This document shows, piece by piece, positions 1 to 7,562 of a stretch of DNA of 11,070 bases. Below the pieces are notes generated by a model. That model was given only the letters and a program-made list of their open reading frames with translations, was not told the DNA's origin and ran no database searches. The position numbers were made by a program, and so were the translations under genes. This stretch comes from Spirochaetaceae bacterium (GTDB lineage: Bacteria; Spirochaetota; Spirochaetia; PWKH01): the NCBI GenBank assembly GCA_003557605.1, contig PWNW01000220.1, forward strand, positions 1-11,070, written 5' to 3'. The first letter of the stretch is position 1, and the number at the start of each line of letters is the position of its first letter.

Positions 1-940
1 CCAGAATCTTTCTGGCCGTCTCCATTCGGGAGAACCGAATTGTTGTCAGTCCCATCTGAAGCACGGAATTCATGAACAGGTCATCATACCCGGTAACGGA
101 AAAATCACCTGGTATCGATATTCCCTGCATTTTTGCCGCATGCATGACCGACATGGCAATCCAGTCGTTGTAGCAAACCAGTGCTGTGGGCCGGTCTTCA
201 CTGGAATCCATCATGGCTGAAACTATTTCAGCGCACTTGACCTCATCTCTGGGATTTACGGTAAACGTCCTCACCAGGTGATGATCGCTCTGGTCCAGTG
301 CTTCCTGAAAGGGACCATACTGCGGGTCCAGGTCCTGTTCGAACTGGCTTGCATAGGCAAACCGTGTATGTCCAAGTTCCGACAGATGCTGATGTATCAG
401 CTGCATCCCGGATTCTATATCCGAAACTACCATGTCAACATCCGCATGGACATTTCCGATATACACAGCAGGAACCTGTTCTTCCGAAGATTTTGAATGC
501 AGAGTGTTGTGCTTGATAATTCTGTTCATTCCCATAGCAAGCATACGGGAATCATCAGTTCCCTCTGCAACAATGAGGACACCGCCTACTTCGTGAAGCA
601 GGCGGTCCATTTCCTGGATCAGCTCCATGTGAAACGGGTCCTGCAGGTCCTCTACAAGGTATCCTACAATCAGCCGAACATCGGGCATTCGAACAACTAC
701 CGAACCTTTAGAGGGGTGGCATTCCAGCAGCTCAATGTCGGCCAGATGCTGTATTGCCCGCCGCACCGACGGTCGGCTTACCTTCAGCAGCTCAGCAATC
801 ACCCGTTCTCCGGGAATATATTCACCAATTTTATAGGTGCCGGAACGAATCTGATCACAGATAAAATCAGCGACATGGGTAAACTTAGGTACAGATGATG
901 TCTTTAATGTTTCTTCGTTTCTGTTCATCAAATGATTCAT
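1..940 (-). CDS. GntR-HTH / LacI-type sensor transcriptional regulator (AraR-like architecture), 3' end cut by window edge
   Basis: Visible 313 residues, open to the left edge. Residues about 18-85 form a GntR-type winged helix: the PGERVIAELLKVSRPSVRRA stretch, then a hydrophobic helix and a Gly-Ser wing. From about residue 90 a LacI/periplasmic-binding-like effector domain begins (VGYLVEDLQDPF near 92-103; ELGHTRFAYAS near 188-198; PTALVCYNDW near 251-260; a GYDDL motif near 284-288). The fold is AraR-like: a GntR head on a sugar-sensing body. About 40-60 C-terminal residues probably lie outside. The start chosen is the first ATG after an in-frame TAA at 950-952; a second ATG is at 928. Neither has a clear Shine-Dalgarno. 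It follows the aminotransferase by 51 bp in the same frame and is probably co-transcribed. Inferred role: ligand-responsive repressor of this two-gene unit through the repeat at 2267-2285. Confidence 0.9.
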   Translation of the reverse strand, partial: MNHLMNRNEETLKTSSVPKFTHVADFICDQIRSGTYKIGEYIPGERVIAELLKVSRPSVRRAIQHLADIELLECHPSKGSVVVRMPDVRLIVGYLVEDLQDPFHMELIQEMDRLLHEVGGVLIVAEGTDDSRMLAMGMNRIIKHNTLHSKSSEEQVPAVYIGNVHADVDMVVSDIESGMQLIHQHLSELGHTRFAYASQFEQDLDPQYGPFQEALDQSDHHLVRTFTVNPRDEVKCAEIVSAMMDSSEDRPTALVCYNDWIAMSVMHAAKMQGISIPGDFSVTGYDDLFMNSVLQMGLTTIRFSRMETARKIL

Positions 941-991
941 ATAGTATTTTTACAAAAATCTCAACCTAAGGTCCTTCTCCCAGTTTGCCAG

Positions 992-2224
992 CTACTGCTC
1001 CATCCTTCGTATCGCCTCACGGATAAGATCAGCCATCTCCTGTGCTGCCGGTATCGACAAAAAGATCAGATTAACAGTAATGAATCTCTGCATAAGGTCC
1101 TCAGTCACCGGAGTCATTCCCCAGGTATAGCGGTAGTTGCTTTTGCTGGTATACAGAGGGCACCGTACCGGGCAGTCCGGATGAGTCTTATAGGCAGTTG
1201 ATTCTCTGAATATTGGAAATTCCTGGGCTGGATAAAAGTTAAACCCGAAACGAAGTCCGATCTCCAGCTCCTGTTCAATCTGTTTGAATTTTTCGTAGGA
1301 AAGGCCGTGCTTATCGCCGTTCCAGGTGCAGCTCCACCAGTATCCGCTCATATGGGCTTCCTTCGGGACGGTTCTCGTTACTAACCACTCGCAGTCCTGA
1401 ATTGCCTCATTGAGGATGCGGAGAGTCTGATTGTAGGTGCCTTCAATAATTTCGTCCACCTTTTCCAGCTGTGCAAGTCCAACAGCAGCGGTCATCTCGT
1501 TCATCCGATAATTGAGGTACATGAACTTCGGAGATTCACCTGAGAACCACCAGGCTCCCCGCATGTTATCGAAAAGCTCCTCATTGTTCGTCACCGTCAT
1601 GCCTCCGTCTCCGGTGGAGAGCTGCTTAAACTCCTGAAAGCTGAAAACCCCGAGATCCCCGAATCCTCCGACGTGGGTGCCGTTCCAGGTAGTTCCGATC
1701 CCATGGGCGCAGTCTTCAATAAGAAACAGGTTATGCTCCTTGCAGATATCCCTGATAGTATCAATCTCTGCGCTCTGTCCCCAAAGGTGAGTTACAATCA
1801 CCGCTTTGGTCAGCGGGGTAATATTCGCAAGCAGTGAATCAGGGTCCATGTTGTACGTATCCCGTTTAATGTCTGCAAACCGCGGTACGGCATTGAAGAA
1901 TAAAGCAGCAAGACCTCCGAAGTGAACGATGGGGTCACAGATGATCTCATACCCAGGTCCTGCTCCCGAAACACTTACCGCTTCAGCCAGCCCTGTCATG
2001 CAGCTGCTTTTTGCCATGGCCTTTTTCGTCCCAGTTTTTCGTGCAAAGGCATCCTCAAACCGTCTCGTGAGACTCTCTTCTGCAATATAGTTGCTCAAGG
2101 TTTCTCCGTTCATAACTTCCTGCAGATAGTTCATTTCTTCTTTTCCAAGTTTCCGCAATTGACGTGCCGCAAATTCAGTATCAATGAGGTGATGTTTTCG
2201 TTTTCCGAGATTACTTTTGTCCAT
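992..2224 (-). CDS. DegT/DnrJ/EryC1/StrS-family PLP-dependent sugar/cyclitol aminotransferase
   Basis: This 410-residue protein has full family length. Fold-type I PLP aminotransferases of this family move an amino group between glutamate or glutamine and a keto sugar or keto cyclitol. Seen: a cofactor-binding aspartate in LFLIEDCAHGIG (D171); the PLP lysine in FSFQEFKQLSTGDGG (K200), matching the family FSF-x-x-x-K-x-x-(T/S)-x-G-(E/D)-GG signature; and YRMNEMTAAVGLAQLEK near 254-270, which normally follows. The active site looks intact. A strong AGGAG lies 7-8 nt before the ATG. It is first in its own unit, behind a promoter and operator at 2267-2313, and is followed by the GntR/LacI-type regulator. 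Scyllo-inosose-type aminotransferases of aminoglycoside pathways and NtdA-like kanosamine enzymes belong to the same superfamily, so substrate and reaction direction cannot be read from sequence. With a transporter beside it, catabolic deamination is as likely as biosynthesis. Confidence 0.93.
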   Translation of the reverse strand: MDKSNLGKRKHHLIDTEFAARQLRKLGKEEMNYLQEVMNGETLSNYIAEESLTRRFEDAFARKTGTKKAMAKSSCMTGLAEAVSVSGAGPGYEIICDPIVHFGGLAALFFNAVPRFADIKRDTYNMDPDSLLANITPLTKAVIVTHLWGQSAEIDTIRDICKEHNLFLIEDCAHGIGTTWNGTHVGGFGDLGVFSFQEFKQLSTGDGGMTVTNNEELFDNMRGAWWFSGESPKFMYLNYRMNEMTAAVGLAQLEKVDEIIEGTYNQTLRILNEAIQDCEWLVTRTVPKEAHMSGYWWSCTWNGDKHGLSYEKFKQIEQELEIGLRFGFNFYPAQEFPIFRESTAYKTHPDCPVRCPLYTSKSNYRYTWGMTPVTEDLMQRFITVNLIFLSIPAAQEMADLIREAIRRMEQ

Positions 2225-2231
2225 GTAACAG

Positions 2232-2237
2232 CTCCTT
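2232..2237 (-). promoter_or_regulatory. Ribosome binding site of the aminotransferase gene
   Basis: The minus strand reads AAAAAGGAGCTGTTACATG, giving an AAGGAG core about 7 nt before the ATG at 2224. It fixes that start codon. Confidence 0.8.
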
Positions 2238-2266
2238 TTTTGACAGTACTAAGAACCAAAGATTAT

Positions 2267-2285
2267 TACCGGTAACTAACCGGTA
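2267..2285. promoter_or_regulatory. Putative operator: perfect inverted repeat TACCGGT-N5-ACCGGTA
   Basis: Both 7-bp arms match exactly around a 5-nt spacer, centred at 2276. The left arm also lies in a 10-bp palindrome TTACCGGTAA (2266-2275). The repeat begins at the last base of the -10 box and covers the predicted transcription start, the classic position for a repressor site. The GntR-headed regulator encoded in the same unit is the obvious candidate ligand-responsive repressor; this is inference. I saw no second copy in the window. Confidence 0.65.
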
Positions 2286-2313
2286 TTGTACCATAGATTA
2301 AAACCCATTGCAA
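2285..2313 (-). promoter_or_regulatory. Sigma70-type promoter of the aminotransferase-regulator unit
   Basis: On the minus strand, TTGCAA (-35, 2308-2313) is separated by exactly 17 nt from TACAAT (-10, 2285-2290). The start of transcription should fall near 2278, inside the inverted repeat, leaving a leader of about 50 nt before the ATG. Confidence 0.7.
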
Positions 2314-2520
2314 CTAGATTTTCTGCAAACCCTGGAAACAGAACTTTGCATTATTCCGGAGGGTATGGAGAAATTAAAGCGGGGAGGGTAGAGCAGATAT
2401 GTTGCTGCTGCCGGAAACCTCCAGAAGCTGATGAAAAAGAGATGTGAGCATCAAGCGATAGCAATCATGGAAGCGTTTATCAAAAGCGGCAGGAACTACG
2501 AGGAAATCATGAATTTTTAG
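2302..2520 (+). pseudogene. Possible decayed reading frame, one internal stop
   Basis: One plus-strand frame stays open from 2302 to a TAG at 2518 except for a single TAG at 2389. The translated text after the break is protein-like, ending in MEAFIKSGRNYEEIMNF, and an ATG at 2431 could start a 29-residue peptide. No Shine-Dalgarno is apparent and I do not recognise the family. The 5' end overlaps the aminotransferase promoter, so it cannot be an intact gene in its present form. It could also be chance. Confidence 0.2.
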
Positions 2521-2541
2521 AACATTGATGAAATATGAAAG

Positions 2542-2566
2542 CTCAAATGCCTAGCTGGCATTAGAG
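2542..2566. repeat. Intergenic hairpin: AATGCC-TAGCT-GGCATT with flanking CTC/GAG
   Basis: Arms 2546-2551 and 2557-2562 pair perfectly around a 5-nt loop. After one A-A mismatch, CTC (2542-2544) pairs with GAG (2564-2566), giving 9 bp in all. No T-run follows on either strand, so it is not a standard intrinsic terminator. It may be a protein-binding inverted repeat or an RNA structure. Confidence 0.4.
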
Positions 2567-2710
2567 TGTAACTTCTTTGCAAAGTCCAGGATAATAATTT
2601 CTAATCGCTTTATGGATTTTAACGAAAAAAATCAAAAACCGTAATTGCAGCAACTTTTCAACTTCTTGGAATTCGTCCGCTGTTGTATTATACGTGCTGA
2701 TGGATGTGCC

Positions 2711-2756
2711 AAAAAAGCGTTTATGCTGCTGCCTGCATCAGCTCATCAAGCAGCAG
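2711..2756 (-). terminator. Weak candidate terminator after the dehydrogenase gene
   Basis: On the minus strand, about 22 nt past the dehydrogenase stop, CTGCTGC (2750-2756) can pair with GCAGCAG (2726-2732) across a 17-nt loop. A run of six Ts follows at 2711-2716. The loop is long and the T-run starts 9 nt after the stem, so this is a poor match to an intrinsic terminator, but it sits where the operon should end. Confidence 0.3.
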
Positions 2757-2777
2757 AGATTCTCTTTTCAGGGGAGG

Positions 2778-3944
2778 CTAGAGTATCCTTGGACCGTTTT
2801 TGAGTTCCTCCAGGGTGATGCTCCTCCTGTGCTTCTGTTTTTTCAGTTCCTGAGCTATACGATTTTTGGAATATTGTTCTCCCAGGGGTGAGTCCAGTTC
2901 TTCTATATATACCTCCCGTCTTTCACGGGCAGAGAGTTGGATTGCCAGGGAATAGCTTAAAATTTTTCGTGCATCCCTGCCGCCTAAAAATGGCTGTTCA
3001 AGACCTTTAATTGCCCTGATGAAATTTCTGGTGCTGCCGATAAATCCCTCTGACCAGTCGGATGGTATAGTATGTTCGTAGTTCCACTGATTTCCGTTAA
3101 AAATGCTCAAAACGGGGCCTTCATTCACATTCCCTGTACAACGATTCACTTGGATCATCCCTTTGGAACCGTACACTTCTATCCACTCATCGTTTGCATA
3201 ATACTTAGATGGTATATGCATGTCATAGGCATGTGTGTAGTCGCATACTCCATACCTGCTCCCATCTTCATATTTCCACATAATGCTTGCCGGGCAGTCT
3301 ATCACCCCGTTGTAGGAATCAATCCAGGCACTTACCCGTTCAAAATTTCCCATGAGATACCATGCTGCAGACCACATATGATGCCCATGGTCAAAGGTCT
3401 GCATGCCGCGGCCCTCTGCATTCTCTTCAAACCTCCAAGCCCAGGTTTCTTCAGGGATATCCCATCCTCCTGAACTGCCGCTGAGAAATTTTATACGTAT
3501 TTGTATAGGGTCTCCGATTGCCCCGGAATCAATAAGTTCGCGGCATCTTATAATGGGAGGATAGAAAATATAATTCTCAATTACCTTAAACACCTTGTCT
3601 GATGATTCCGCGGCACTGATCATCCGGTCTGCGCTTTCGAGACTGATAGCCATAGGCTTCTGCAGCATCACATGTTTTCCTGCATCAAGGGCTTCTAATG
3701 TCATCTGCTCATGCAGTTTCTGGGGAGTCAGGATTTCCACTGCATCTATGTTCGGGTCTTCAAGCAGTTTCCGGTAGTCACGGTATGACCGGTCGGCACC
3801 CCATTGTGCTCTCTTTTGCTCTGCGAGACCCAGGTCCACATCGCTTACCGCAGTGATTCTCGCTTGTTCATGATCCTTGTATCCAAGAGCATGCAGATCA
3901 GATATTTTCCCGCATCCGATAATCCCAATTTGTATGCTGTTCAT
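2778..3944 (-). CDS. Gfo/Idh/MocA-family NAD(P)-dependent oxidoreductase
   Basis: This 388-residue cytoplasmic enzyme belongs to the family that includes inositol dehydrogenase, glucose-fructose oxidoreductase and rhizopine MocA. Seen: an N-terminal Rossmann motif GIIGCGKIS (7-15), an acidic strand end AVSDVD (32-37), the catalytic-lysine motif in HVMLQKPMA (K96, usually E-K-P, here Q-K-P), and FDHGHHMW (D185 and H189), matching the D-x-x-x-H pair of the substrate site. The last 40 or so residues are charged and lysine-rich and look like an extension beyond the usual core. Its ATG lies 1 nt after the stop of the IolD-like gene, with AGGA inside that gene's end, so the two are translationally linked. 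It is the last gene of the five-gene operon. Expected reaction: oxidation of a ring or chain hydroxyl to a ketone; the substrate is unknown. Confidence 0.92.
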   Translation of the reverse strand: MNSIQIGIIGCGKISDLHALGYKDHEQARITAVSDVDLGLAEQKRAQWGADRSYRDYRKLLEDPNIDAVEILTPQKLHEQMTLEALDAGKHVMLQKPMAISLESADRMISAAESSDKVFKVIENYIFYPPIIRCRELIDSGAIGDPIQIRIKFLSGSSGGWDIPEETWAWRFEENAEGRGMQTFDHGHHMWSAAWYLMGNFERVSAWIDSYNGVIDCPASIMWKYEDGSRYGVCDYTHAYDMHIPSKYYANDEWIEVYGSKGMIQVNRCTGNVNEGPVLSIFNGNQWNYEHTIPSDWSEGFIGSTRNFIRAIKGLEQPFLGGRDARKILSYSLAIQLSARERREVYIEELDSPLGEQYSKNRIAQELKKQKHRRSITLEELKNGPRIL

Positions 3945-3945
3945 A

Positions 3946-5811
3946 TTACAGTCCTATCCTATGTTTTTCTGCTTCAACCTTTTCGCACCAATTACCTACA
4001 TTCCAGCTGCCGAAAACACCAAGTCCTCCATCCTCATCTTGACCGAAATATACTGGGACATGGATTACTGAAAGCCCAGAATGTTCATAGGCTGTCTTTA
4101 GAGTGGATCGAAACTCAGCTGCCGTAGTACCCCCGAAAAATCCTCTTACTCCAGAGACTGCATCAGCCAAGGCAGCATAATCTACCAAAACTGAATCAGA
4201 TGTAGCAAAATCAGTACCATACTGTGCCCTTTGAAGGTTTGAAATCGCCGACATTCTGCGGTTGTCGAAAATGATCACCATTGCACGGACTCCAAGGTGG
4301 ACTGCATCAATGAGAACTTGGGGGTTCATGAAGAAGCTTCCGTCACCAGTAAAAGCGATTCCGTATTCCTTTTTTTCCGCTGCACCGCAGGCGGCCAGAG
4401 CTGATACAGCAAATCCCATATATGATGCTCCGGTATCAGTTACGGTCATCCCAGAGGTGCTGTCTTCAACAGCCTGAAATCCGTTAGCCTGCACATCACC
4501 GGCATCAAATATTTTAACCGCACTGACCGCATCTGCGAACCCTATGGCTGTATATATTGCAGCCGGTTGAGTTAGCACTTCTCTTCCCCATTGCTCATCA
4601 AAGATCCGTTCTCTCCGATACACCTTCTGCTTTATTTCATCCCAGGATTTTCTGCGGGCAATGCAGTCCTGCTGCCAAGGGGATGTTTCTTCAGGTTCAC
4701 AAAGGAGTGAGGAGAGTTTTCTAACAACCTCTGCTGCATCCCCTGTCAAAGCCGTAGTCCGGTTGTAGTGCAGAACATCTTCAATACTGCTGTTTATGCT
4801 GATGACGTGCTTTACCTCTTTCCACGCAGTACCTGAGCTGTCCCATTGGCATACCCCCCTGGCTCCGATAATAATTGCCGTATCACAGTGCTCCATGGCA
4901 TAGTTTCCGCACAATGAACCCTTTGATCCCCCGACAGTCATATTCAACGGATCATCATATGCAAGCATTCCTGGTATATGGGGACTATGGACCAGTACAG
5001 CAGAGCAGCGGCGCACAAGATCCTTCAGAACTGCTGGCTCAACTCCTGCAGCCCCCCTTCCAATCTTGACAGTCACCCTGGATGAATTCTGAATGACTGC
5101 TGCTGCCTGCTTGAACTGGTATTCATCAATGCAGCACTGTTTCGGTATTATGGTTGGCCCCGGAAGTTCCCTGATATTATAACCTCTCATAACCCTGGAC
5201 TGCACATTCATCGGCAGCAGAATGTAGAAGGGCTTCTCGCCTGCAGGATTGCGGGTTGTTCCCCATGCCCGCTTGAGTGCAGCGGCGAGGGCATAAGGAT
5301 CTCCAATGGTAAAGCCCTTTCCCATGACATCAGCGAGCTTTAAGTAAAGATCCTGCTCGCGTTTCGGTATCTGCTGCATATTAGGACCTTCCTGTCCTGT
5401 AGTCTCATCACCGAAGAGATAATAGATTCCCAGCCCGTTTGACTGTCCGACCAGTGAAGCAGAAAGAGCTTGGAGAGCCCCAGGGCCTATGGAAGTAACG
5501 ACAGCACAATATTCACCAAATTTCCATCGCATCATAGCAGCCGCATGGGAGGCTGAAATCTCACTCCTGAAATTGTACACCCGTACTAAGGAGTGCTCCT
5601 GGTACACCCGAAGAACTTCTCCGAGGTCAGTTGAGCCGTGACCGAATACTGCAAAGAACTTTTTCACACCCTGTTTTATCAAACCAAGAACCAGGGCTTC
5701 ATTTACTGTGATATCAGAAAAAGTATCCAGGGAGTCAATATCTCCTGAGTGTTCAGCAAGAAATGCAGCTCGTGCGGTTCTCTGAGAATAAATTTCGTTC
5801 CAGTCAGTCAT
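3946..5811 (-). CDS. IolD-like thiamine-diphosphate-dependent enzyme (cyclohexane-dione hydrolase / acetolactate-synthase superfamily)
   Basis: The 621 residues match the IolD subgroup better than ordinary acetolactate synthase. Seen: the AVFGHGS segment (54-60), resembling IolD's FGHGN; a cofactor-activating glutamate in NFRSEISASHAA (E84); VTSIGPGAL (105-113), as in IolD; a central domain near 230-370; the ThDP/Mg motif FTGDGSF (GDG 489-491) with the partner asparagine in IFDNRRM (N517); and a C-terminal GSWNVGNW echoing IolD's SWW-V segment. All catalytic positions I can judge are present. IolD hydrolyses trihydroxycyclohexane-1,2-dione to 5-deoxyglucuronate during inositol breakdown. The Gfo/Idh neighbour fits that chemistry, but IolB, IolC, IolE and IolJ are absent here, so the true substrate may differ. 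AGGAG lies 6-7 nt before the ATG, in a 9-nt gap after the permease gene. I am confident of the superfamily and moderately so of IolD-like chemistry. Confidence 0.88.
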   Translation of the reverse strand: MTDWNEIYSQRTARAAFLAEHSGDIDSLDTFSDITVNEALVLGLIKQGVKKFFAVFGHGSTDLGEVLRVYQEHSLVRVYNFRSEISASHAAAMMRWKFGEYCAVVTSIGPGALQALSASLVGQSNGLGIYYLFGDETTGQEGPNMQQIPKREQDLYLKLADVMGKGFTIGDPYALAAALKRAWGTTRNPAGEKPFYILLPMNVQSRVMRGYNIRELPGPTIIPKQCCIDEYQFKQAAAVIQNSSRVTVKIGRGAAGVEPAVLKDLVRRCSAVLVHSPHIPGMLAYDDPLNMTVGGSKGSLCGNYAMEHCDTAIIIGARGVCQWDSSGTAWKEVKHVISINSSIEDVLHYNRTTALTGDAAEVVRKLSSLLCEPEETSPWQQDCIARRKSWDEIKQKVYRRERIFDEQWGREVLTQPAAIYTAIGFADAVSAVKIFDAGDVQANGFQAVEDSTSGMTVTDTGASYMGFAVSALAACGAAEKKEYGIAFTGDGSFFMNPQVLIDAVHLGVRAMVIIFDNRRMSAISNLQRAQYGTDFATSDSVLVDYAALADAVSGVRGFFGGTTAAEFRSTLKTAYEHSGLSVIHVPVYFGQDEDGGLGVFGSWNVGNWCEKVEAEKHRIGL

Positions 5812-5820
5812 GGCTCTCTC

Positions 5821-6672
5821 CTATTCCTTTACTGCTCCCATCACCAAACCCTTGATGAAGTACTTCTGCATAAATAAGAACACCAGCAGCGTTGGGATGG
5901 TGGCTACCAGGCAAGCTGCAGCCTGGCTGCCCCAAGCAAGACCGTATTGGCCTCGAAGCTGCATTACCCCCATCTGAATGGTCATTTTTGTACTGGTCTT
6001 AATCAGCACGAGGGGCCAGAGAAAGTCGTTCCAGATCCAGGTAAACTGCAGGATCATCAGTGCGGTCAATGCAGGTTTTGCCAAAGGAATCATAATCAGT
6101 CCAAGAATGATCCAGTCATTGCATCCGTCCATCTTAGCGGAGCTTCGCAGCTCATCGGGGATATCACGAAAAAAACTGGTGAGCATCAAAGTGCAGATCG
6201 GCAGTCCGAAGCCCACATGGACAATAACCAATGCAGCAAGGGAATCAAGAAGATTCAGGAAGTTAAACAACCTGAACAAGGGAATAAGTACTGTCTGGGG
6301 AGGAAAAAACATCCCCGCGATAATCAGAAGATATAGCCATGTGCTGAAGCGGAATTTTAGTTTTCCAAAGGCATATCCCGTAAGACATCCGAGGCAAATT
6401 GATAGTAAGGATGCAAGGATTGTTACAACAACAGTATTTCCGAGAAATATCTGGATTCTTCCCTGAACAAAGGCGGTAATAAAATTATCCAGAACCGGAG
6501 GATTAGGCAGTGCCCAGAACCCGTCGGAGATAATATCCCGGTTAAGTCTGAATGCGGTAGTGAATGCACCGTAGACCGGTACGAGGAACAGGAAACAGAA
6601 AATTACTACAAAACCATATATGATTATTCGGTACATAAGCTGACTATGGTGACTAGAGGCAGAATACTTCAT
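5821..6672 (-). CDS. CUT1-type sugar ABC transporter permease, MalG-like
   Basis: This 283-residue inner-membrane protein has six hydrophobic segments, the first at about 14-36. The cytoplasmic EAA-like loop, which contacts the ATPase, reads ELRSSAKMDGCNDW (174-187) and ends in IPLAKP (195-200). It keeps the DG and downstream IP-x-x-x-P but has SSA where most members have EAA. The end LFMQKYFIKGLVMGAVKE is typical of MalG-like subunits. Its ATG overlaps the stop of the preceding permease gene by ATGA, so translation is coupled. It should pair with that permease to form the channel. No ATPase is encoded nearby. Confidence 0.93.
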   Translation of the reverse strand: MKYSASSHHSQLMYRIIIYGFVVIFCFLFLVPVYGAFTTAFRLNRDIISDGFWALPNPPVLDNFITAFVQGRIQIFLGNTVVVTILASLLSICLGCLTGYAFGKLKFRFSTWLYLLIIAGMFFPPQTVLIPLFRLFNFLNLLDSLAALVIVHVGFGLPICTLMLTSFFRDIPDELRSSAKMDGCNDWIILGLIMIPLAKPALTALMILQFTWIWNDFLWPLVLIKTSTKMTIQMGVMQLRGQYGLAWGSQAAACLVATIPTLLVFLFMQKYFIKGLVMGAVKE

Positions 6673-7538
6673 GTTTTTTTCTCCTCCATCACCGATCGGA
6701 AATAGAACACAATAATAACTAGTACAATCAGAAAGAGCATGTTTGCAATGGAGCTGCCGTAGCCCATACGGTAATTCCAGAATGCTTCCCGGTACATGAG
6801 AGTGGTGAGCACCTCCGAGGATCTGAAGGGCCCGCCCCTGGTCATGATATACACAATATCGAAACTCTTCAGCGAGTTTATGATCGTAAGGGACACTACT
6901 ACAATAGTGGTGTTTTTCAGCTGCGGGATTATTACATTGAAGAACATTTGTATGCGTCCTGCACCGTCTATCTGGGCGGCCTCAATGAGGTCAGGTCTGA
7001 CTCCCTGCAGACCCGCAAGGAACAGTATCATGCACAATCCAGTATGCTGCCATGATGCGGCAGTTATTACCGCCATGAGTGCAGTATTCGGGTTCGAAAG
7101 CCATGCCTTCTGAAGTGCTTCAAGCCCCAGTACCTCCAGACTCACATTCAGGATACCCATCCTGGGCTCATAAATGAATGTCCAGATCATACCGGCTATC
7201 ACATAGGAAAAAATCATGGGAAGGTAGATAATTGACTTAAACAAAACCGCTCCTTTGATATCTTTATCAAGAAGCATGGCAAGAAACAATCCGAGCAGCG
7301 TTGGAACCAGAAGATATACTGCGACCCAAATCAGATTGTTCAGTACTGCTGAGCTGAACGCAGGATCACTGAATACCTGAAGGTAGTTCTGCAGTCCTAC
7401 ATAATTGAAGTTCTGTGACAATCCATTCCAGTCAGTCAGACTCAGCTGCACTGACTGAATGAAGGGTATAATGATTATTACCAGGTACACTAACAGGGGA
7501 AGAAAGAGAAACTGCAGTACTACAAATTTTCTATCCAT
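6669..7538 (-). CDS. CUT1-type sugar ABC transporter permease, MalF-like
   Basis: About 289 residues with six hydrophobic segments, the first being FLFLPLLVYLVIIIIPF. The large second-domain pattern SLTDWNGL...FVGLQNY is recognisable here as SLTDWNG...YVGLQNYLQVF. The EAA loop DLIEAAQIDGAGRIQMF (about 183-199), followed by VIIPQLK, is canonical, as is the SFDIVYIMTRGGP segment near the end. I chose the ATG at 7538 because GAAGAG lies 8 nt before it. A GTG at 7547, giving three more residues, is the alternative but abuts that purine stretch. The gene follows the binding-protein gene after a 61-nt gap with a stable stem-loop and overlaps the next permease by 4 nt. Confidence 0.92.
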   Translation of the reverse strand: MDRKFVVLQFLFLPLLVYLVIIIIPFIQSVQLSLTDWNGLSQNFNYVGLQNYLQVFSDPAFSSAVLNNLIWVAVYLLVPTLLGLFLAMLLDKDIKGAVLFKSIIYLPMIFSYVIAGMIWTFIYEPRMGILNVSLEVLGLEALQKAWLSNPNTALMAVITAASWQHTGLCMILFLAGLQGVRPDLIEAAQIDGAGRIQMFFNVIIPQLKNTTIVVVSLTIINSLKSFDIVYIMTRGGPFRSSEVLTTLMYREAFWNYRMGYGSSIANMLFLIVLVIIVFYFRSVMEEKKT

Positions 7539-7562
7539 TGATTCCACTCTTCAACTATGATG

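Larger units (their letters stand above)
2225..2777. other. 553-bp gap between the dehydrogenase and aminotransferase genes
   Basis: The right half of the gap, near the dehydrogenase, holds a possible weak terminator (2711-2756), AT-rich sequence, an isolated TATAAT on the minus strand (2687-2692) without a good -35, and a 10-bp palindrome CTTTGCAAAG (2575-2584). The middle holds a hairpin (2542-2566) and a possible decayed reading frame on the plus strand (2302-2520). The left end carries the aminotransferase promoter, operator and leader. No convincing intact gene was seen on either strand. Confidence 0.6.

Noticed and set aside
497..898. A 133-codon plus-strand frame opposite the GntR/LacI-type regulator
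   Set aside because: It lies antisense to a clear winged-helix and sensor protein and has no recognisable motif of its own.
3072..3473. A 133-codon plus-strand frame inside the dehydrogenase gene
   Set aside because: Antisense to a well-supported Gfo/Idh protein, with no family features and no ribosome site judged convincing.
5978..6466. A 162-codon plus-strand frame inside the MalG-like permease gene
   Set aside because: It mirrors the permease coding strand; the permease has a canonical topology and an ATGA overlap with its partner.
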